Assembly: GCA_031277685.1 (NCBI GenBank)
Contig: JAITLV010000246.1
Location: 1-64,000, forward strand
Direction: 5' to 3'
From: Sphingobacterium sp.
GTDB taxonomy: Bacteria > Bacteroidota > Bacteroidia > Sphingobacteriales > Sphingobacteriaceae
DNA length: 64,000 nucleotides
Shown here piece by piece: positions 7,949-17,374 of this stretch. Under the pieces are notes generated by a model, which was not told the origin of the DNA, ran no database searches, and worked only from the letters and a program-made list of their open reading frames with translations. The translations under genes and the position numbers were made by a program. Positions within the stretch are counted from its first letter, which is position 1. Each line of letters opens with the position of its first letter.

Positions 7949-9097
7949 ATGAATAAGAAAATAATGGTCGCGTTGGTTCTATGTGCTGCGCTGACGTATG
8001 GCTGTCAATCAAAATCAACACAAAACAAATCATCGGAAACGGTGGTCGATACGCTGGCTAATACCACTTTTGAAAGTCAAATCGATGGTAAAGAAGTTAA
8101 ATTATTTCAGCTAAAAAATGAAAAACTAACTGTCACCTTAACGAATTATGGAGCCCGTTTAGTGAGTTTGAATGTTTTGGACAAGGAAGGAAAAAACACG
8201 GATGTGATCTTGGGTTATGATGCTGCCAAGGCGTACAAAGATAATTTCAATAATTACTATGGCGCCATTGTGGGACGGTATGGAAATCGCATTGGAAATG
8301 CCTCTTTCAAGCTGAACGGTCAGGCTTATCAACTCGAAAAAAATGATGGCGAGCAGTCACTGCATGGTGGTACCAACGGGGTATACAACAAAGTTTGGGA
8401 CCTGTTGGAAAATACGCCAACTTCAGTTACGCTGGCCTACACTTCCCCGGACTTGGAAGCTGGATATCCAGGGACTGTAAAGATGGAAGTGACCTATACA
8501 CTAAGTGAAGATGGGGGACTGCTTATAGATTATCAGGCAACGACAGATAAGGAAACAGTTTTGAATTTAACTAATCATGCTTATTTCAATCTCAATGGGG
8601 CTGGAGATACATCTATTTTGGATCATGAGTTACAAATAGACGCTAACACAATTACCGAAGTCGATGCAAATTTGATTCCAACTGGAAAAAGCTTGCCTGT
8701 TAAAGGAACAGCTTTCGATTTTACCAAACCAAAGGCAATAGGTCTGCATATTGGTGATGAAAATGCACAATTGAAGATTGGCAAAGGTTATGATCATAAT
8801 TTCGAACTAGACAAGAAAGACGATTTTCAGCATGTTGCATCGGTGTATGCACCGAAGACAGGAATAGAAATGCAGATCTATACTTCAGAACCCGGCTTAC
8901 AATTTTATAGCGGTAACTTTATGAAAGATTCGGATCCTAAAGGAAAGAATGGAAAGGTATATCCATATCGTTCGGCCTTCTGTTTGGAAACTCAGCATTT
9001 CCCGGACGCTCCTAACCATCCCAATTTCGCTTCAACAGTATTGAAGCCAGGGGATACTTATCATTCAAAAACAACCTATCGTTTTTCGGTAAGATAA
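7949..9097 (+). CDS. galM: Aldose 1-epimerase (mutarotase), lipoprotein
   Basis: 382 residues from the ATG at 7949, chosen because it opens a lipoprotein signal (MNKKIMVALVLCAALTYGC) with Cys near residue 19; an upstream TTG is ignored. GalM-type beta-sandwich enzyme that interconverts alpha and beta anomers. The catalytic His in NLTNHAYFNLNG and the general-base Glu in CLETQHFPDAPNH are both present, with the substrate Asp in GYDHNF. Extracytoplasmic location means it would supply the right anomer to the neighbouring symporter. Next in the operon comes an alcohol dehydrogenase gene 19 nt downstream. Confidence 0.9.
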   Translation: MNKKIMVALVLCAALTYGCQSKSTQNKSSETVVDTLANTTFESQIDGKEVKLFQLKNEKLTVTLTNYGARLVSLNVLDKEGKNTDVILGYDAAKAYKDNFNNYYGAIVGRYGNRIGNASFKLNGQAYQLEKNDGEQSLHGGTNGVYNKVWDLLENTPTSVTLAYTSPDLEAGYPGTVKMEVTYTLSEDGGLLIDYQATTDKETVLNLTNHAYFNLNGAGDTSILDHELQIDANTITEVDANLIPTGKSLPVKGTAFDFTKPKAIGLHIGDENAQLKIGKGYDHNFELDKKDDFQHVASVYAPKTGIEMQIYTSEPGLQFYSGNFMKDSDPKGKNGKVYPYRSAFCLETQHFPDAPNHPNFASTVLKPGDTYHSKTTYRFSVR

Positions 9098-9116
9098 TCA
9101 ATGAAAATAGAAAGAA

Positions 9117-10133
9117 ATGAAAGCAATCCAAATCGTTGACCAAGGCCGTGTGGAGGTGATTGATTTGCCAATGCCACCACTGGGTGCAGGACAGATCCGA
9201 TTACGTGTACATTATGTGGGCTTTTGTGGCTCTGACTTAAATACATTTAAAGGCTTAAACCCTCTGGCATTGACACCTGTTATTCCGGGGCATGAAATTG
9301 GGGCCGCAATCGCTGAAGTGGGGGAAGGTGTGCCTGTCAATTTTAGTGCTGGCATGCATGTTACTGTGAACCCTTATACCAGTTGCGGACAGTGTGCTGC
9401 CTGTGAGAACGGTCGGGCATATGCCTGTGAGTTTAACCAGACCTTGGGTGTACAGCGCCATGGTGCCATGGCGACTTATATCGTTGTACCCTGGGAAAAG
9501 GTTATTGCTGATTCAGCAATTTCAGTTCGTGATTTTGCTTTAGTGGAGCCGATGAGTGTCGGTTTCCATGCGGTGGATCGTGCTGTGGTTACGGATTCCG
9601 ATTGTGTTTTAGTCTTTGGTTGCGGAATGATTGGCCTTGGCGCAATTATCCGAGCTGTCAGGAGAGGTGCAACGGTGATCGCTGTTGATGTAGGGGATGA
9701 AAAATTGGCATTAGCTCAAAAACTAGGGGCAAAATATACCATTAATTCACTCAAGGAAAATTTAATAGAGCGTTTGGCAGGACTAACGAATAATCGTGGC
9801 GCGGATGTGGTTATAGAAGCAGTAGGACGCCCAGAAACGTATACGGCTTCTATTGCGGCAGCTGCGTTTACAGGTAGGGTGGTCTATATTGGTTATGCAA
9901 AAGAGAAGATTCCTTTTGATACCCAGTTTTTTGTCAAAAAGGAACTGGATATACGGGGTTCAAGAAATGCAACAGCAGCCGATTTTAAAGCTGTTATAGC
10001 TTATCTGAAAACGGGCACCTGCCCAATAGAGGAATTGATTACAGCTGTAATTACTCCAGAAGAGGCACAAAACGCGTTAGCACACTGGAGTCGTAATCCA
10101 GGCGATGTTTTTCGGATCTTGGTCCAATTTTGA
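9117..10133 (+). CDS. Zinc-dependent alcohol/polyol dehydrogenase (MDR family)
   Basis: 338 residues, medium-chain dehydrogenase/reductase. Catalytic zinc ligands are in GFCGSD and PGHEIG. The structural zinc lobe CGQCAACENGRAYAC has four cysteines. The Rossmann turn is FGCGMIGLGA, and Asp in VDVGDEK at the end of the second strand favours NAD(H) over NADP(H). The GSRNATAADF block late in the protein resembles sugar-acid and polyol dehydrogenases of the sorbitol/L-threonine group. The substrate cannot be named. Being last in the arabinose unit, it may oxidise or reduce an arabinose-derived or uronate-derived sugar, but araBAD already forms a complete route. Ends before a strong terminator. 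Confidence 0.85.
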   Translation: MKAIQIVDQGRVEVIDLPMPPLGAGQIRLRVHYVGFCGSDLNTFKGLNPLALTPVIPGHEIGAAIAEVGEGVPVNFSAGMHVTVNPYTSCGQCAACENGRAYACEFNQTLGVQRHGAMATYIVVPWEKVIADSAISVRDFALVEPMSVGFHAVDRAVVTDSDCVLVFGCGMIGLGAIIRAVRRGATVIAVDVGDEKLALAQKLGAKYTINSLKENLIERLAGLTNNRGADVVIEAVGRPETYTASIAAAAFTGRVVYIGYAKEKIPFDTQFFVKKELDIRGSRNATAADFKAVIAYLKTGTCPIEELITAVITPEEAQNALAHWSRNPGDVFRILVQF

Positions 10134-10253
10134 TTCTGGTGAACGGTGGCAGCTATAACGCTATCCAAGGCTATTGTATACAAAGTCATGGCGAAACTTT
10201 CGCAACGAAATAGCCCATATTGAATGATGGTCGAGTAAGCGCAAAATGAATGT

Positions 10254-10290
10254 AAAATGGTCTGTCCAATTGTTCTGGACAGACCATTTT
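10254..10290. terminator. Bidirectional terminator between convergent operons
   Basis: AAAATGGTCTGTCCA (10254-10268) and TGGACAGACCATTTT (10276-10290) form a perfect 15-bp stem with a 7-nt loop. An A run on one side and a T run on the other give a U tract in both directions. It lies between the convergent dehydrogenase and DUF294 genes. Confidence 0.85.
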
Positions 10291-10308
10291 GTTGAATGAG
10301 ACGAGCTT

Positions 10309-12222
10309 TTAGCCAAAAATATTATTGGTGAATTTGAGCCGAATCCCAACCTGAAAATTCTGGATTGTCTTGAAGATTTCTTTCAATGTAGCTTTTTCTA
10401 TTTTTGTGAGGCTTTCAATGGGGATATAGTTATCTGGGTTTGATTTAGCAATCCGAATTTGATTTGCCTGATTTCTTAGGCGTAATGACATCAGATAATA
10501 ATACGATTGATGTAGTTCATCATATTGCTCCTGTGAAAATATACCCAAATCCAGCAGGGCCTTTAAACGGCCGCCCGTATTTTCTTCATATATTCTGTTT
10601 TTGAGTGCATAGACTCTGACCAGATCGACAATTGGGGTCATGGCCTTTTTGATATTAAATACCTCTGTTGTTCCAACGGTCTGCGTTTTGATCGTTTTGA
10701 AAAAGGTCAATGGTGGTTCATACTGCAAGGCATTTTTTGCGATAAAGGCAAAAAAACGTTCATTTGGTTTTTGCAGCTCAACGGTCAGGAAATCCTTGAG
10801 TTGCTCAATGATAGCCTGGTCTCCATAGAGGCGTCTGCAATCAAAGAACGTAGAGAACTTCATCGCATTTTCGGGAATACTTTCCTCAATCCATGTGCTG
10901 TAATTTTTTTTCCAGTGTGAAAGAGAGTGTGTCCATTCGGGGTTGCTCGCCATGTATCCGCCTGTACAATAACTAAATCCGATGGTATTTAAATGATCCG
11001 ATACCTGACTTGCAAAGCGGAGGAAATATTCGCGCACAAGTTCACGCTGCTCGTTGGCCTTATCTTCGTAAATAATGGCGTTGTCTTGGTCGGTCATTAA
11101 GGTCTGTTCTTTACGACCTTCACTTCCGGTCACCATGAATACAAATTTTGCTGGCGGTTGACCAATTTCTTTGATCACTTTTTCGATTACTTTTATGGCG
11201 ATGGTATCTGCTACAGTCGTGATGACCTGATTGGCAATTTCGGCATTTACTCCTCTTCCCAGCAGTTGATGGATAATCTCCGATACATTGTTCCACTTGT
11301 CCCGTAATTCCGTTAACGTCTCGGCAAGTTTCACGGATTGAATAAAGACTAGGGGGGACTGCCCTTGTTCACTTAATAATCTGTTTCTACTTAGAAAACC
11401 AACATAATTTCCCTCACTTTCGACGAGTAAGTATTTAGATTTCGTATGGAACATTTTTAAAACGGCTTCATATAGGTAGGCCTGATTTGAAATGCTGACG
11501 ATGGGATTGTCCATGACTTCAACAATGGGGCTGGCTGCGTCCACTCGCTCTGCGATCACGCGGTCTCTCAATGTCATATCAGTTACATAACCGATAATTG
11601 CATCTGCCTCTTTGATAAAAAGGCAGCTGACTTTTTCCTGCGCCATCATCTTTACAGCAAGGTAAATGGGTGTATCGGCACTACAAGATACAATATCCTT
11701 ATAGACGATATGTTCTATTTTGCGGGAGTAAAGCTGATCGGCGGCAAAATAGCTTTCTTCAAAAGAAGCCGGAGATTTGACGAAGTGGGAGAACTCTTCA
11801 TCCAGCATTCTTCTTCCAAAAGAATTGGTGAAAAACTGGAAAAACTCATCATTGGAATTGCATAGTTCAATAAAGTTTTTCCGTGGTAATCGGTAAATCA
11901 CTGTACCTTTCTTGGCTATCACCGATTTGAGCGCTTTTGTTCTGTTGAGTAATACAGAAATTCCACCAAAACAATAAGGACATTGATGGATCTCAATGAC
12001 CCTTTTGTGATCCGCGTTATCCAGAAAAAAGGTTTCATATTCACCTTGTTCAATGAGATCAACTCCGTCCATGTCCGTAACATGTTGGCGATAGACGAGC
12101 GTATCTTTGGAAAAGCGATGCTCATGAAACATATCCACCAGACTCCGTTGAACAGTCTCTGGCAATACCTGGAAGGGTTGCGTAACCTTTAGAAGTGACA
12201 GGATGACTTCCTTGTTTTTCAT
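10309..12222 (-). CDS. cNMP-binding/CBS/DUF294 nucleotidyltransferase-like protein
   Basis: 637 residues from the ATG at 12222; a TTG six bases upstream is ignored. Domain order: a cyclic-nucleotide-binding-type beta-barrel (about 15-135), a tandem CBS pair (about 165-285), a DUF294 nucleotidyltransferase-like domain (about 315-450, with VTGSEGRKEQTLMTDQDNAI giving the G-S and D-x-D pattern), and the helical DUF294 C-terminal domain. Proteins of this architecture resemble the uridylyltransferase part of GlnD and are thought to sense nucleotides; the target is unknown. It follows the exonuclease gene with a 9-nt gap, a pairing common in bacteria, often near acetate uptake genes that are not present here. 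Confidence 0.9.
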   Translation of the reverse strand: MKNKEVILSLLKVTQPFQVLPETVQRSLVDMFHEHRFSKDTLVYRQHVTDMDGVDLIEQGEYETFFLDNADHKRVIEIHQCPYCFGGISVLLNRTKALKSVIAKKGTVIYRLPRKNFIELCNSNDEFFQFFTNSFGRRMLDEEFSHFVKSPASFEESYFAADQLYSRKIEHIVYKDIVSCSADTPIYLAVKMMAQEKVSCLFIKEADAIIGYVTDMTLRDRVIAERVDAASPIVEVMDNPIVSISNQAYLYEAVLKMFHTKSKYLLVESEGNYVGFLSRNRLLSEQGQSPLVFIQSVKLAETLTELRDKWNNVSEIIHQLLGRGVNAEIANQVITTVADTIAIKVIEKVIKEIGQPPAKFVFMVTGSEGRKEQTLMTDQDNAIIYEDKANEQRELVREYFLRFASQVSDHLNTIGFSYCTGGYMASNPEWTHSLSHWKKNYSTWIEESIPENAMKFSTFFDCRRLYGDQAIIEQLKDFLTVELQKPNERFFAFIAKNALQYEPPLTFFKTIKTQTVGTTEVFNIKKAMTPIVDLVRVYALKNRIYEENTGGRLKALLDLGIFSQEQYDELHQSYYYLMSLRLRNQANQIRIAKSNPDNYIPIESLTKIEKATLKEIFKTIQNFQVGIRLKFTNNIFG

Positions 12223-12231
12223 AATCAATTG

Positions 12232-12852
12232 TTATATGATGTTATCAAACGCTGATTGTTGTCGTTTTATATCTTGATCGGATAACTCGCCCCGTCTTAT
12301 CATTTCAAAAAAACAACTGGCTGTAATAGCGGCGTCTTTTTCTGCATGATGTAAGCCCTCGGGTGTTGCTGAAAAAAGGCTTTCGTACAATAGAGCAAGT
12401 GGAAGGTGAATCATATTTGGGTTGCTTACATAGCGCTTGCTATGCAGCAGGGTACAGAAGTATTCTAACCCATGAAAAGGAATCGGAAGCTGGCAGCGAT
12501 GGAATTCGGCACATAATACCTGTAGATCAAAGGAAAGAAAATGGCCTATGATCTGCGGTTGATACTTTTTGATATCATGGCTGAGTTTCCGGAGTACTTC
12601 CTTTTTCTTTTCACCGTGTCGCATGAGAAAAGGAGGTGTTAATCCGTGTATCTGCTCAGCGGCCGGACTAATGGGAATCAAAGGCTCGTAAATATATTTA
12701 TTGCTGCGTTTGACCTCTTGCATTTCTTTATCAAAGATAATCCAAGCTAACTGGAGAACATGTGGCCAATTGTCGCTGTCCGTATATTTCCTGTTCCATT
12801 TCTTTGGCAATCCGGAGGTTTCTGTGTCTAAGAATAAAAAATATTGTTTCAA
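12232..12852 (-). CDS. DEDDh 3'-5' exonuclease (DnaQ-like)
   Basis: 206 residues. Exo I motif DTETSGLP gives the Asp-x-Glu, Exo II is the Asp in GHFLSFDLQVL, and Exo III HHAEKDAA carries the His and final Asp of the DEDDh class. It resembles stand-alone epsilon-like nucleases and lacks the polymerase-binding tail of true DnaQ. The start is TTG at 12852: reading upstream in frame reaches a TAG 21 nt before it with no ATG or GTG between, and an internal start would delete Exo I. It is the first gene of a two-gene operon with the DUF294 gene and is divergent from the pectin locus. Confidence 0.88.
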   Translation of the reverse strand: MKQYFLFLDTETSGLPKKWNRKYTDSDNWPHVLQLAWIIFDKEMQEVKRSNKYIYEPLIPISPAAEQIHGLTPPFLMRHGEKKKEVLRKLSHDIKKYQPQIIGHFLSFDLQVLCAEFHRCQLPIPFHGLEYFCTLLHSKRYVSNPNMIHLPLALLYESLFSATPEGLHHAEKDAAITASCFFEMIRRGELSDQDIKRQQSAFDNII

Positions 12853-13014
12853 GGAATCTTTGATTTTATACTAAAAGTAATAAAATATTCTAGTTCATAA
12901 GGATCAAAATTGCTTTTTGTGTTTACCAGTATTTGTAAAAAACGAGATACTTTTTTGGGGGTATGAAATATTATATGTAAAATTGACATTTAATAACTAT
13001 TGTAAAGACCAATT

Positions 13015-15726
13015 ATGTCCAAGAGATTACTAGCTGCCTTATTCTGTGTATGTTTTATTTTCTTTGAACTGACTGCGAAGAGCAAATCGCCGACGATTTT
13101 ATATACGATGGATGGTATTGTAAATCAGGACAGATTTCAATATGCATTAGATTTTCTTCAAAAAAAGATGTCTGTCTTAGATTTTGACCATAACCTAACC
13201 ATCGAGGTCAGTACGATCGCACAAAAAAAACATTTCCCTGATTCTTTAAAGAAGAGATTACTTGACAAAGAACATTTCATCCTGTATCGTGAAAATGGAG
13301 GAAAACCGATTAAATTGGTGGGGGCGGATGAGTCTGGCGTATTATATGGCTGTATGGAATTGATTTCCAATAAATCCCGTTGGAAAGATCCACGATTTTT
13401 TATTGCAGAAGGCCCTAAAATGGTGATGCGCGGAACCAGTATAGGACTTCAGAAAACCACTTATTTGCCGGGCCATGATATTTACGAATACCCCTATACG
13501 CCGGAATCTTTTCCCTGGTTTTATGATAAGCAGCTCTGGTTAAATTATTTGGATATGATGGCAGATAATAGATATAATGCATTGTATTTGTGGAATGGCC
13601 ACCCATTCTCTTCCCTAGTTAAACTAAAGGATTACCCCTATGCACTTGAAGTAGATGAGACTACATTCAGGAAAAACGAGGAGATGTATACGTTTTTGAC
13701 GAAGGAAGCCAACAGGCGGGGGATCTGGATTATCCAGATGTTTTACAATATTATCCTTCCTAAACCCTTTGCTGACCGTCATGGTTTAAAGACTCAGGAA
13801 CGTAATCGGGTCATCACACCATTGATTTCAGATTATACGCGGAAAAGTATCGCCGCATTTGTCGCTAAATATCCGAATGTTGGTTTGTTGATTACTTTAG
13901 GAGAGGCGATGGAGGGTGTAGGACAGGATGATATGAACTGGTTTACAAAGACAATTATTCCTGGAGTTAAGGATGGACTAAACGCTGCGGGTACTGCCGG
14001 TGAGCCCCCTATTATTTTAAGAGCCCATGATACAGATGCGCCAGCTGTGATGCAAGCAGCCTTGCCAATTTACAAGAACCTGTACACAATGGCAAAATAT
14101 AATGGTGAAGCATTGACCACTTATACCCCTAGAGGAAAATGGGCTGAGTTGCACCGTTCATTGAGTGCTATCGGGACAGTGCATATTCAAAATGTACATA
14201 TATTGGCTAATTTGGAGCCCTTTCGTTACGGTTCTCCAGATTTTATTCAGAAGTCGGTCAGTGCAATGCACGAAGTTTATCATTCCAATGGTATTCATAT
14301 CTATCCACAGGCTTCGTATTGGGATTGGCCTTATGCTGCTGATAAAACTGAAAATAGACTTTTACAAGTAGAGCGCGACTGGATGTGGTACAAAGCTTGG
14401 GCAAGATACGCCTGGAATGAACAGCGGGATCTGACAAGTGAAAAAAAATATTGGGCAGACCAACTGGCATGGCAGTATGGCATCAGTGCCAGTGACGCCA
14501 GCAAATTGTTGCTGGCAATTGAAGAAATTGGTGAAATATCACCCAAGATCTTGCGTCGGTTTGGCATAACGGATGGTAATCGACAGACCTCTTCTTTGGG
14601 TATGCTAATGACCCAGTTCATTAATCCCTATCGTTATGGACTCTTTACCCTATTATACGAATCTGAAGCTCCCGAAGGTGAGATGATCATAGATTATGTA
14701 GAGAAAAGTTATAAAAATGAACCTCATATGGGTGAGACCCCCATGCAGGTAGCAGAAGAAATTGTACAACATGGAAACAAAGCTGTATCATTGATTCAGA
14801 CCTTAGGCAGACCTACAAGAAATGTCGCTGAATATGACCGCTGGCTCAACGATGTCCGAATTCACCAGTTATTGGCCAATCATTATAGTTATAAAGTAAA
14901 AGCTGCTGTACAACTGTTGCGCTATAAATATGATCGAGATGTCAATACCTTACAGAAAGCTTTGCCTAACCTGGAACGAAGTGTTGATGAATACCGTAAG
15001 CTTACAGACCTGACCAATGCATCTTATAGGTATGCAAATAGCATGCAGACAAAACAGCGTAAGATACCCATGCGTGGGGCGGATGCTACATTTATTCATT
15101 GGAAAGAAATGCTTCCCGTGTTTGAAACAGAATTAAACAACTTTAAGCATGCCATAGATTCTTTAGCGAAAAATACGGATGGTTCGTTACCTATTAAAGC
15201 TGGTTTAAAGTCGCAACAGATTACCTTTTTGGATGGTCAACAGCTTGTTTCCTTAAAAAAGGGAGCCAAATTGTATACAGACCAAGAACTGGTAGTGACT
15301 CATTTGGCTGATGAATTTGAAGGGCTTGAAGCGGTACGGGTAGATGCTGAAAAACAGAAACTGAAGGGTACACAGTTGCGGTTTAAAAACAAAAAACCAG
15401 TGAAAATTCTGGTAGGTTATTTCAATAGTACAGATAAAGTGTTTGCGCCCAAACCGGTGCTGGAGATCGATGCCAGTGCTAATGATTTTGGACAGGCAGA
15501 AGCAAAGGTACGTAATGCCTTACGCATCCAATACATGCCGTTGCTTGATATCCACACCTATGTTTTCCCTGCTGGCCAAAACGAACTGAAATTGCCGAAA
15601 GGAGAAGCACTGATACTGGGTGTTGTGGATGAGCACGAGCTTGTGCATCCCTATAATGCGGATGTGGAAAATCAGGGCGACGATCTGGACGATCTATTTG
15701 GTTACTATAATGGAATCAAACTATAA
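13015..15726 (+). CDS. GH138-like alpha-D-galacturonidase
   Basis: 903 residues with a signal peptide (about 1-21). The N-terminal region (25-135) is a mixed alpha/beta domain like that before GH67 alpha-glucuronidases. A TIM-barrel (about 140-480) and helical/beta C-terminal domains follow. GH138 enzymes remove the alpha-1,2-linked galacturonic acid of RG-II side chain A. As I recall, the catalytic glutamates of a characterised GH138 are 294 and 361; here Glu297 (TLGEAMEG) and Glu365 (KYNGEALTTY) have nearly the same positions and spacing. It opens the plus-strand pectin locus after a 162-bp gap divergent from the exonuclease gene. Two genes on are a GH95 and a GH2-malectin protein, expected partners on the same side chain. 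GH67/GH115-like glucuronidase is the alternative. Confidence 0.7.
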   Translation: MSKRLLAALFCVCFIFFELTAKSKSPTILYTMDGIVNQDRFQYALDFLQKKMSVLDFDHNLTIEVSTIAQKKHFPDSLKKRLLDKEHFILYRENGGKPIKLVGADESGVLYGCMELISNKSRWKDPRFFIAEGPKMVMRGTSIGLQKTTYLPGHDIYEYPYTPESFPWFYDKQLWLNYLDMMADNRYNALYLWNGHPFSSLVKLKDYPYALEVDETTFRKNEEMYTFLTKEANRRGIWIIQMFYNIILPKPFADRHGLKTQERNRVITPLISDYTRKSIAAFVAKYPNVGLLITLGEAMEGVGQDDMNWFTKTIIPGVKDGLNAAGTAGEPPIILRAHDTDAPAVMQAALPIYKNLYTMAKYNGEALTTYTPRGKWAELHRSLSAIGTVHIQNVHILANLEPFRYGSPDFIQKSVSAMHEVYHSNGIHIYPQASYWDWPYAADKTENRLLQVERDWMWYKAWARYAWNEQRDLTSEKKYWADQLAWQYGISASDASKLLLAIEEIGEISPKILRRFGITDGNRQTSSLGMLMTQFINPYRYGLFTLLYESEAPEGEMIIDYVEKSYKNEPHMGETPMQVAEEIVQHGNKAVSLIQTLGRPTRNVAEYDRWLNDVRIHQLLANHYSYKVKAAVQLLRYKYDRDVNTLQKALPNLERSVDEYRKLTDLTNASYRYANSMQTKQRKIPMRGADATFIHWKEMLPVFETELNNFKHAIDSLAKNTDGSLPIKAGLKSQQITFLDGQQLVSLKKGAKLYTDQELVVTHLADEFEGLEAVRVDAEKQKLKGTQLRFKNKKPVKILVGYFNSTDKVFAPKPVLEIDASANDFGQAEAKVRNALRIQYMPLLDIHTYVFPAGQNELKLPKGEALILGVVDEHELVHPYNADVENQGDDLDDLFGYYNGIKL

Positions 15727-15795
15727 TACCTGCATATCCGCAGGATAGTACAGGATAAATAACTTAAATGAAGTCGGTATTTTACAAGAAACTGA

Positions 15796-17373
15796 ATGAA
15801 AGCTACAAACGACTTTTTGATGATAACAAAAGAAATAAAAATTTATACAATAAGCCTTTTTTTGCTGTTTTGCTCGTTTTCGAAAACCGACGCACAGGAA
15901 AACTTAGCGAAAAAACTTCAGACTTATGTACAGGAATTTAATAGCAATGACAATGAGGCTGTGATCAATCAGATTCCCAACAAGGGTGCATATGAATGGA
16001 TGGTCGCAAATATTCCATTACTGGATTGTCCGGATAAAGCGATTGAGCAGACGTATTATTTTAGATGGTGGTCTTACCGGAAACACATCAAATCTAGCCC
16101 CGAAGGTACACTTGTGACTGAATTTATTGAACCGGTGAAACATGCTGGAAAATACAATTCAATCAGTTGCGCACTAGGGCATCATCTCTATGAAGGACGA
16201 TGGTTGAAGAATAATACATTTTTAAAAGAATACATTGATTTTTGGCTTTATCATGCTGACAAGGGCCAGTCAAAACCTCGGTTTCATCAATTCAGCTCCT
16301 GGCTACCCGATGCGTTATTGGCTTACTACAAAGTGAGTCCGGACGAGCAATATTTAAAGGAACGTTTATCAGATCTGGATCTTGATTTCAAACAATGGGA
16401 AAAAGAAAGAAAAGGTGAAAACGCGCTTTTCTGGCAGTATGACGTACAGGATGGGATGGAAGAATCCGTTTCTGGAGGTCGTAAGGTGCACAATATGCGG
16501 CCATCCATCAATAGTTACATGTATGGAAATGCTGTTGCGATTGCCACAATTGCCAAATTAGTGGAAAACAGTTCGTTAGAAAAAAAATATAGCGCTTATG
16601 CCAAGTCCTTACGTACACTGATCCTAGACTCGCTTTGGGATAAAGAGGATCAATTTTTCAAAACAAAGTTGGAAAATGGAACTTTACATCATACGCGCGA
16701 AGCTATCGGTTACATTCCATGGTACTTTCAGTTGCCTCCAGATAAGGCCCAATATGGAAAGGCTTGGTTGCAACTACCAGATACGGCGGGATTTAATGCG
16801 CCCTGGGGAACGACAACAGCAGAGCGCCGTGAACCAACATTTAGAACAAGGGGTACTGGGCATAGCTGTGAGTGGGATGGCGCCATCTGGCCCTTTACAA
16901 GCTCGCAGACCATCCGCGGAATGGCCAATTATCTAAACACTTATAAACATAATAAAGGAATAGATGCAGCTGATTTATATGAACAAATTCACAAATATGC
17001 AAAATCCCATGTGATGAATGGGAAGCCCTATATTGGTGAGTATCAGGATGAAAAAACGGGTGAATGGTTGAAAGGTGACAACCCTAGAAGTAAATTTTAT
17101 AATCACTCCACCTTTGCCGATGTGATTATTCAGGATTTGATTGGTGTAAAACCACAAATTGGTAACAGGCTGGAAATAAAACCGCTAATTCCTAAAGATC
17201 AATGGGCGTATTTTTCATTGACCCAGTTAACCTATCACGGTAAAGATGTTGCGCTATATTGGGATGCCACCGGTAAACAATATCAAAAAGGAAAGGGATT
17301 TACAGTATACGTAGATGGGAAGAAAGCTTTTCAGCAAAAAGAGCTAAAAAATTGTCAAGTTAACCTAAATTAA
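15796..17373 (+). CDS. (alpha/alpha)6-barrel glycosidase-like protein, family unassigned
   Basis: 525 residues; an alternative ATG at 15820 gives a more compact signal peptide ending KTDAQ. The body is helical and resembles GH63/mannosylglycerate-hydrolase-like (MGH1-like) toroids. Candidate acid residues lie in the QDGMEESVSGG motif, and a late EYQDEKTGEWLKGDNPRSKF segment with a nearby YNHSTFAD may supply the base. A small C-terminal beta domain follows (about 450-525). The protein is secreted and lies between GH138 and GH28 genes, with 1 nt to the next gene, so it should act on a pectin oligosaccharide. I cannot assign a CAZy family; a GH142-like arabinofuranosidase is one possibility I cannot verify. 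Confidence 0.65.
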   Translation: MKATNDFLMITKEIKIYTISLFLLFCSFSKTDAQENLAKKLQTYVQEFNSNDNEAVINQIPNKGAYEWMVANIPLLDCPDKAIEQTYYFRWWSYRKHIKSSPEGTLVTEFIEPVKHAGKYNSISCALGHHLYEGRWLKNNTFLKEYIDFWLYHADKGQSKPRFHQFSSWLPDALLAYYKVSPDEQYLKERLSDLDLDFKQWEKERKGENALFWQYDVQDGMEESVSGGRKVHNMRPSINSYMYGNAVAIATIAKLVENSSLEKKYSAYAKSLRTLILDSLWDKEDQFFKTKLENGTLHHTREAIGYIPWYFQLPPDKAQYGKAWLQLPDTAGFNAPWGTTTAERREPTFRTRGTGHSCEWDGAIWPFTSSQTIRGMANYLNTYKHNKGIDAADLYEQIHKYAKSHVMNGKPYIGEYQDEKTGEWLKGDNPRSKFYNHSTFADVIIQDLIGVKPQIGNRLEIKPLIPKDQWAYFSLTQLTYHGKDVALYWDATGKQYQKGKGFTVYVDGKKAFQQKELKNCQVNLN

Positions 17374-17374
17374 T

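Noticed and set aside
10191..10203. Small palindrome GCGAAACTTTCGC
   Set aside because: Only 6-bp arms, and a much stronger terminator lies 50 bp away; no independent sign of function.
13015..15726. GH67 alpha-glucuronidase (xylan)
   Set aside because: The N-terminal domain is similar, but no xylan genes are nearby and the catalytic Glu positions fit GH138 better.
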